Source: an uncultured Thalassospira sp. (GTDB lineage: Bacteria; Pseudomonadota; Alphaproteobacteria; Rhodospirillales_A; Thalassospiraceae). From it: a stretch of DNA of 9,409 nt. Shown in pieces: positions 7,344 through 9,409 of the stretch. The notes under the pieces are model-generated. The model had not been told where the DNA came from. It saw only the letters and a list, made by a program, of their open reading frames with translations, and did not search any database. Numbering within the stretch: the stretch's first letter is position 1; each line of letters starts with the position of its first letter. The DNA is taken from assembly GCA_946885765.1 (NCBI GenBank), contig CAMPHD010000100.1, positions 1 to 9,409 on the forward strand, written 5' to 3'. The translations under genes and the position numbers were made by a program.

Positions 7344-8297
7344 CTAGACTGAAATAAAGTCCGGCCCGCCACGTTTTTTGAGCTCGTTACCCGCATCTGT
7401 TCCGGCGTCTGCGGCACTTGCGATGTCCGGATCATCAATGAACCGTTCGGTATCAAGCCGTTCGCTGCCGTCTGGCCGAACAATGCTGACCCGCAAACGC
7501 ATCCTGCCATCTGGCAGATATTCGGCAAGGGCCGCAATAGGTGTACGACACGATCCGTCCAGCGCACGCAATGCAGCACGTTCGGCCGTGACGCGGATGG
7601 CAGAATCCGGGCAGTTCAGTGCCGAAAGCCAGCCAAGCGTCTGATCATCATTTTCCCGTATGGTAATGCCGATCGCCCCCTGAGCAACAGCAGGCAGCAT
7701 GTCGTCTTCCGAGATTGCAGCGGTTGCGACCTCCGGCCGGCCAAGCCGGTTCAACCCGGCCATGGCAAGCAGCGTGGCATCCACCTGTCCTTCTTCAAGC
7801 TTGCGAAGACGGGTCTGGACATTGCCGCGGAACGTCACGACCTTGAGGTCGGGATATTTGTTCAGGATCATGGCCTGACGGCGCAGAGATGCCGATCCAA
7901 TCACTGATCCGGCGGGCATTTCGGCAAAGCTTTTATATTTCAGAGAAATAAATGCATCGCGCACATCTTCGCGCGGCAGGATTGTTGGCAAAATCATGCC
8001 ATCGGGCAGCACGGTCGGGACATCTTTCATGCTGTGGACAGCAAGATCAATCTCGCCGCCCATCAGGGCATCATCAATTTCCTTGGTGAACAACCCTTTG
8101 CCGCCGATTTCCGACAAGGCGCGATCAAGAACTTTGTCGCCCGTTGTGGTGATAACGGTAATGGCAATCGCGCCGTCGGCTGCGAGCTCGGGATGTGCCT
8201 TCGCAAGTTTGTCCCGGACTTCATGCGCCTGTGCCATTGCCAGCGGAGAGCCACGAGTGCCGATGCGAAGTTTTGCTGTGTCAGATATGTTTGTCAT
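7344..8297 (-). CDS. hemC: Hydroxymethylbilane synthase (porphobilinogen deaminase)
   Basis: HemC joins four porphobilinogen units into hydroxymethylbilane in the cytoplasm, using a covalently bound dipyrromethane cofactor. From the ATG at 8297-8295 it is 317 residues, normal for the family. Motifs in order are RIGTRGSPLA at 11-20, GGKGLFTKEID at 65-75, VHSMKDVP with catalytic Asp92, GSASLRRQ at 134-141, VTFRGNVQTRL at 154-164, LPAVAQGAIGI at 201-211, and LDGSCRTPIA with cofactor-bearing Cys250. The frame is open to another ATG 24 codons upstream (8369), but that extension has no family resemblance, while the residues after 8297 fit the usual HemC start. No strong ribosome-binding site is visible. 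It is the first gene of the minus-strand cluster and is divergent from tsaD. Confidence 0.97.
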   Translation of the reverse strand: MTNISDTAKLRIGTRGSPLAMAQAHEVRDKLAKAHPELAADGAIAITVITTTGDKVLDRALSEIGGKGLFTKEIDDALMGGEIDLAVHSMKDVPTVLPDGMILPTILPREDVRDAFISLKYKSFAEMPAGSVIGSASLRRQAMILNKYPDLKVVTFRGNVQTRLRKLEEGQVDATLLAMAGLNRLGRPEVATAAISEDDMLPAVAQGAIGITIRENDDQTLGWLSALNCPDSAIRVTAERAALRALDGSCRTPIAALAEYLPDGRMRLRVSIVRPDGSERLDTERFIDDPDIASAADAGTDAGNELKKRGGPDFISV

Positions 8298-8348
8298 GAG
8301 GCCGAGTTGTAGTGATAAAATCGGTTGAAAACAAGGGTCGTGGCATGT

Positions 8349-8369
8349 GTGATGTTGCACGAACAGCAC
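8349..8369. repeat. Imperfect inverted repeat in hemC leader
   Basis: GTGATGTT at 8349-8356 faces AACAGCAC at 8362-8369 across a 5-base spacer. Seven of eight positions pair. It lies 52-72 bases upstream of the hemC start, a suitable place for an operator or leader hairpin. It matches no regulator site I can name. Confidence 0.3.
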
Positions 8370-8399
8370 CGGATTATCACGGCGAATAACCCTGTTTCA

Positions 8400-8427
8400 T
8401 TGACTTATGTGGTAGTGTTTTCATTCT
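8400..8427 (+). promoter_or_regulatory. Candidate sigma-70 promoter for tsaD
   Basis: TTGACT at 8400-8405 is a near-consensus -35 box (five of six). CATTCT at 8422-8427, after 16 bases, is a poor -10 box that keeps the important second A and final T. A start near 8434 would give a leader of about 130 bases before tsaD. The -35 is good and the overall call is tentative. Confidence 0.35.
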
Positions 8428-8436
8428 AGCGTCTTT

Positions 8437-8451
8437 CATGCATGGGCCCAT
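8437..8451. repeat. Overlapping palindromes CATGCATG and ATGGGCCCAT
   Basis: CATGCATG at 8437-8444 and ATGGGCCCAT at 8442-8451 are both perfect palindromes and share three bases. They lie just downstream of the candidate tsaD promoter. They could be protein-binding sites, but short palindromes of this size also arise by chance. Confidence 0.25.
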
Positions 8452-8562
8452 TGCGTTGCCTTGGGGTGGAAAGCGTCCGCTGTTTGGGCTACATGACTGT
8501 CACAATTGTTGCCAATCAGGACGCGTCAGTCGGGACGCGACACATTGCCGGATCTGCATGAC

Positions 8563-9409
8563 ATGATCGTACTGGGTATCGAAACAAGCTGTGATGAAAC
8601 GGCTGCGGCTGTCGTGAATGACAAGCGTGAAATTCTGTCCAACAGGGTTCTCTCGCAACTTGACGATCATCGTCCGTATGGTGGTGTTGTTCCTGAAATC
8701 GCTGCGCGTGCGCATCTTGAACATCTTGATCGCCTTGTCGCCGAAGCCATGGACGATGCCGGAATTGATTTTGCCGATCTTGATGCGGTGGCCTGTACAG
8801 GCGGCCCCGGTCTGATTGGTGGCGTGATGGTGGGCGCCATGACTGCCAAGGCGATTGCCTTTGCCGCGCAGAAACCATTTCTGGCAGTCAATCATCTTGA
8901 AGGTCACGCACTTACTGTGCGCCTTACCGATGATGTTGGATTTCCGTACTTGTTGTTACTGGTTTCCGGTGGTCATTGTCAGGTCCTGATCGTTGAAGGT
9001 GTTGGTCAATACAAACGAATTGGGACGACCATTGATGACGCGGTGGGCGAGGCATTCGACAAAACCGCAAAAATGATGGGGCTTGGCTATCCGGGTGGCC
9101 CTGCGCTTGAGAAAACGGCAGAAGCCGGAAATCCGGATCGTTTCCGCCTGCCACGTCCGTTGCGCGGTCGTCCGGGCTGTGATTTTTCGTTTTCGGGTTT
9201 GAAGACTGCGGTCCGCACCTATCTGGACGGGTTCCCGATCGAACAGCAGACCGTTGAAGTCAAAGCTGATTTGGCGGCATCGTTTCAACGGGCAGTCGGT
9301 GATACGCTTATTGACCGCACGCGAAATGCGATTTTCGAGTTCATGCGTGATTATTCGACAGGTAAAACTCTGGTGCTTGCCGGCGGGGTTGCAGCGAACA
9401 AGTATTTGC
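8563..9409 (+). CDS. tsaD: tRNA N6-adenosine threonylcarbamoyltransferase (3' end outside window)
   Basis: TsaD transfers the threonylcarbamoyl group from threonylcarbamoyl-AMP to A37 of tRNAs that read ANN codons, acting with TsaB and TsaE in the cytoplasm. 282 codons are visible; bacterial family members are about 340-360 residues, so roughly the last fifth is missing. Motifs are ETSCDET at 7-13, TGGPGLIGG near 86-94, the metal-binding HLEGH with His111 and His115, LVSGGH at 133-138, [10 protein letters not shown] at 158-167, [10 protein letters not shown] at 206-215 and [10 protein letters not shown] at 273-282. Residue 139, after SGGH, is Cys where Thr is common. The ATG at 8563 is chosen because [13 protein letters not shown] is a typical start and the nearby ATG at 8558 hits a stop at once. 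The ribosome-binding site is weak (GGA at 8550-8552). It is divergent from hemC. Confidence 0.97.
   Translation, partial: MIVLGIETSCDETAAAVVNDKREILSNRVLSQLDDHRPYGGVVPEIAARAHLEHLDRLVAEAMDDAGIDFADLDAVACTGGPGLIGGVMVGAMTAKAIAFAAQKPFLAVNHLEGHALTVRLTDDVGFPYLLLLVSGGHCQVLIVEGVGQYKRIGTTIDDAVGEAFDKTAKMMGLGYPGGPALEKTAEAGNPDRFRLPRPLRGRPGCDFSFSGLKTAVRTYLDGFPIEQQTVEVKADLAASFQRAVGDTLIDRTRNAIFEFMRDYSTGKTLVLAGGVAANKYL

Larger units (their letters stand above)
8298..8562. other. Divergent intergenic region between hemC and tsaD
   Basis: These 265 bases must carry the promoters of both the hem cluster (leftward) and tsaD (rightward). Visible elements are an imperfect dyad at 8349-8369, a candidate rightward promoter at 8400-8427 and overlapping palindromes at 8437-8451. 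I found no convincing leftward promoter: a GATAAT read on the minus strand near 8373-8378 lacks a good -35 partner. No Irr-box-like or FNR-box-like site was recognised by eye. Confidence 0.55.

Noticed and set aside
8325..8334. TTGAAAACAA as an FNR-type site near hemC
   Set aside because: It keeps only the outer TTG and CAA. The inner AT/AT positions of the TTGAT-N4-ATCAA consensus and the overall length do not fit.
8298..8369. A 24-codon upstream extension of hemC starting at an ATG at 8369
   Set aside because: The added residues (His/Cys/Leu mix) have no HemC resemblance, and the shorter form matches the usual start and length.
8365..8405. Leftward sigma-70 promoter for hemC with a GATAAT -10 box on the minus strand
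   Set aside because: The -10 box is good, but nothing near TTGACA lies 16-18 bases upstream of it on that strand.

Overview
The window is ordinary chromosomal DNA from an alphaproteobacterium of moderate GC content. The best evidence is the reverse-strand cluster hemC-hemD-mic60-hemY, divergent from tsaD. Linking a mitofilin/Mic60-type gene to heme genes in this way is an alphaproteobacterial trait. A Rhodospirillales-like marine genus such as Thalassospira is my best guess, but I infer this from general resemblance and have not searched for it.

Layout, left to right. (1) Positions 1-1611, plus strand: the 3' part of a large membrane-type nucleotide-sugar 4,6-dehydratase of the WbpM/CapD family, cut by the window edge. 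It works in surface polysaccharide synthesis. (2) Positions 1612-1898: a non-coding gap with two clear inverted repeats and a weak promoter candidate. (3) Positions 1899-3476, plus strand: purH, the bifunctional enzyme for the last two steps of IMP synthesis, ending at a strong hairpin terminator (3500-3532). (4) Positions 3567-8297, minus strand: hemC, hemD, mic60 and hemY in transcription order, closely packed, with an ATGA overlap between the last two. (5) Positions 8298-8562: the divergent hemC/tsaD intergenic region. (6) Positions 8563-9409, plus strand: tsaD, cut by the right edge.

How the genes work together. HemC and HemD are consecutive enzymes: porphobilinogen to hydroxymethylbilane, then to uroporphyrinogen III. 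The next two genes encode inner-membrane proteins with no catalytic motif. One is a Mic60-like protein with a single membrane span, a coiled coil and a mitofilin-type C-terminus. The other is a HemY-type protein with two membrane spans, TPR-like helices and an intact four-cysteine zinc ribbon. Their co-expression with heme enzymes suggests a membrane-organising or scaffold role, which is inference. PurH, the dehydratase and TsaD are separate housekeeping or surface functions.

I see no mobile element, CRISPR array, tRNA, rRNA, toxin-antitoxin pair or defence system, and no clearly new system. The parts most worth attention are the membrane pair mic60-hemY and the C-terminal zinc ribbon of HemY.
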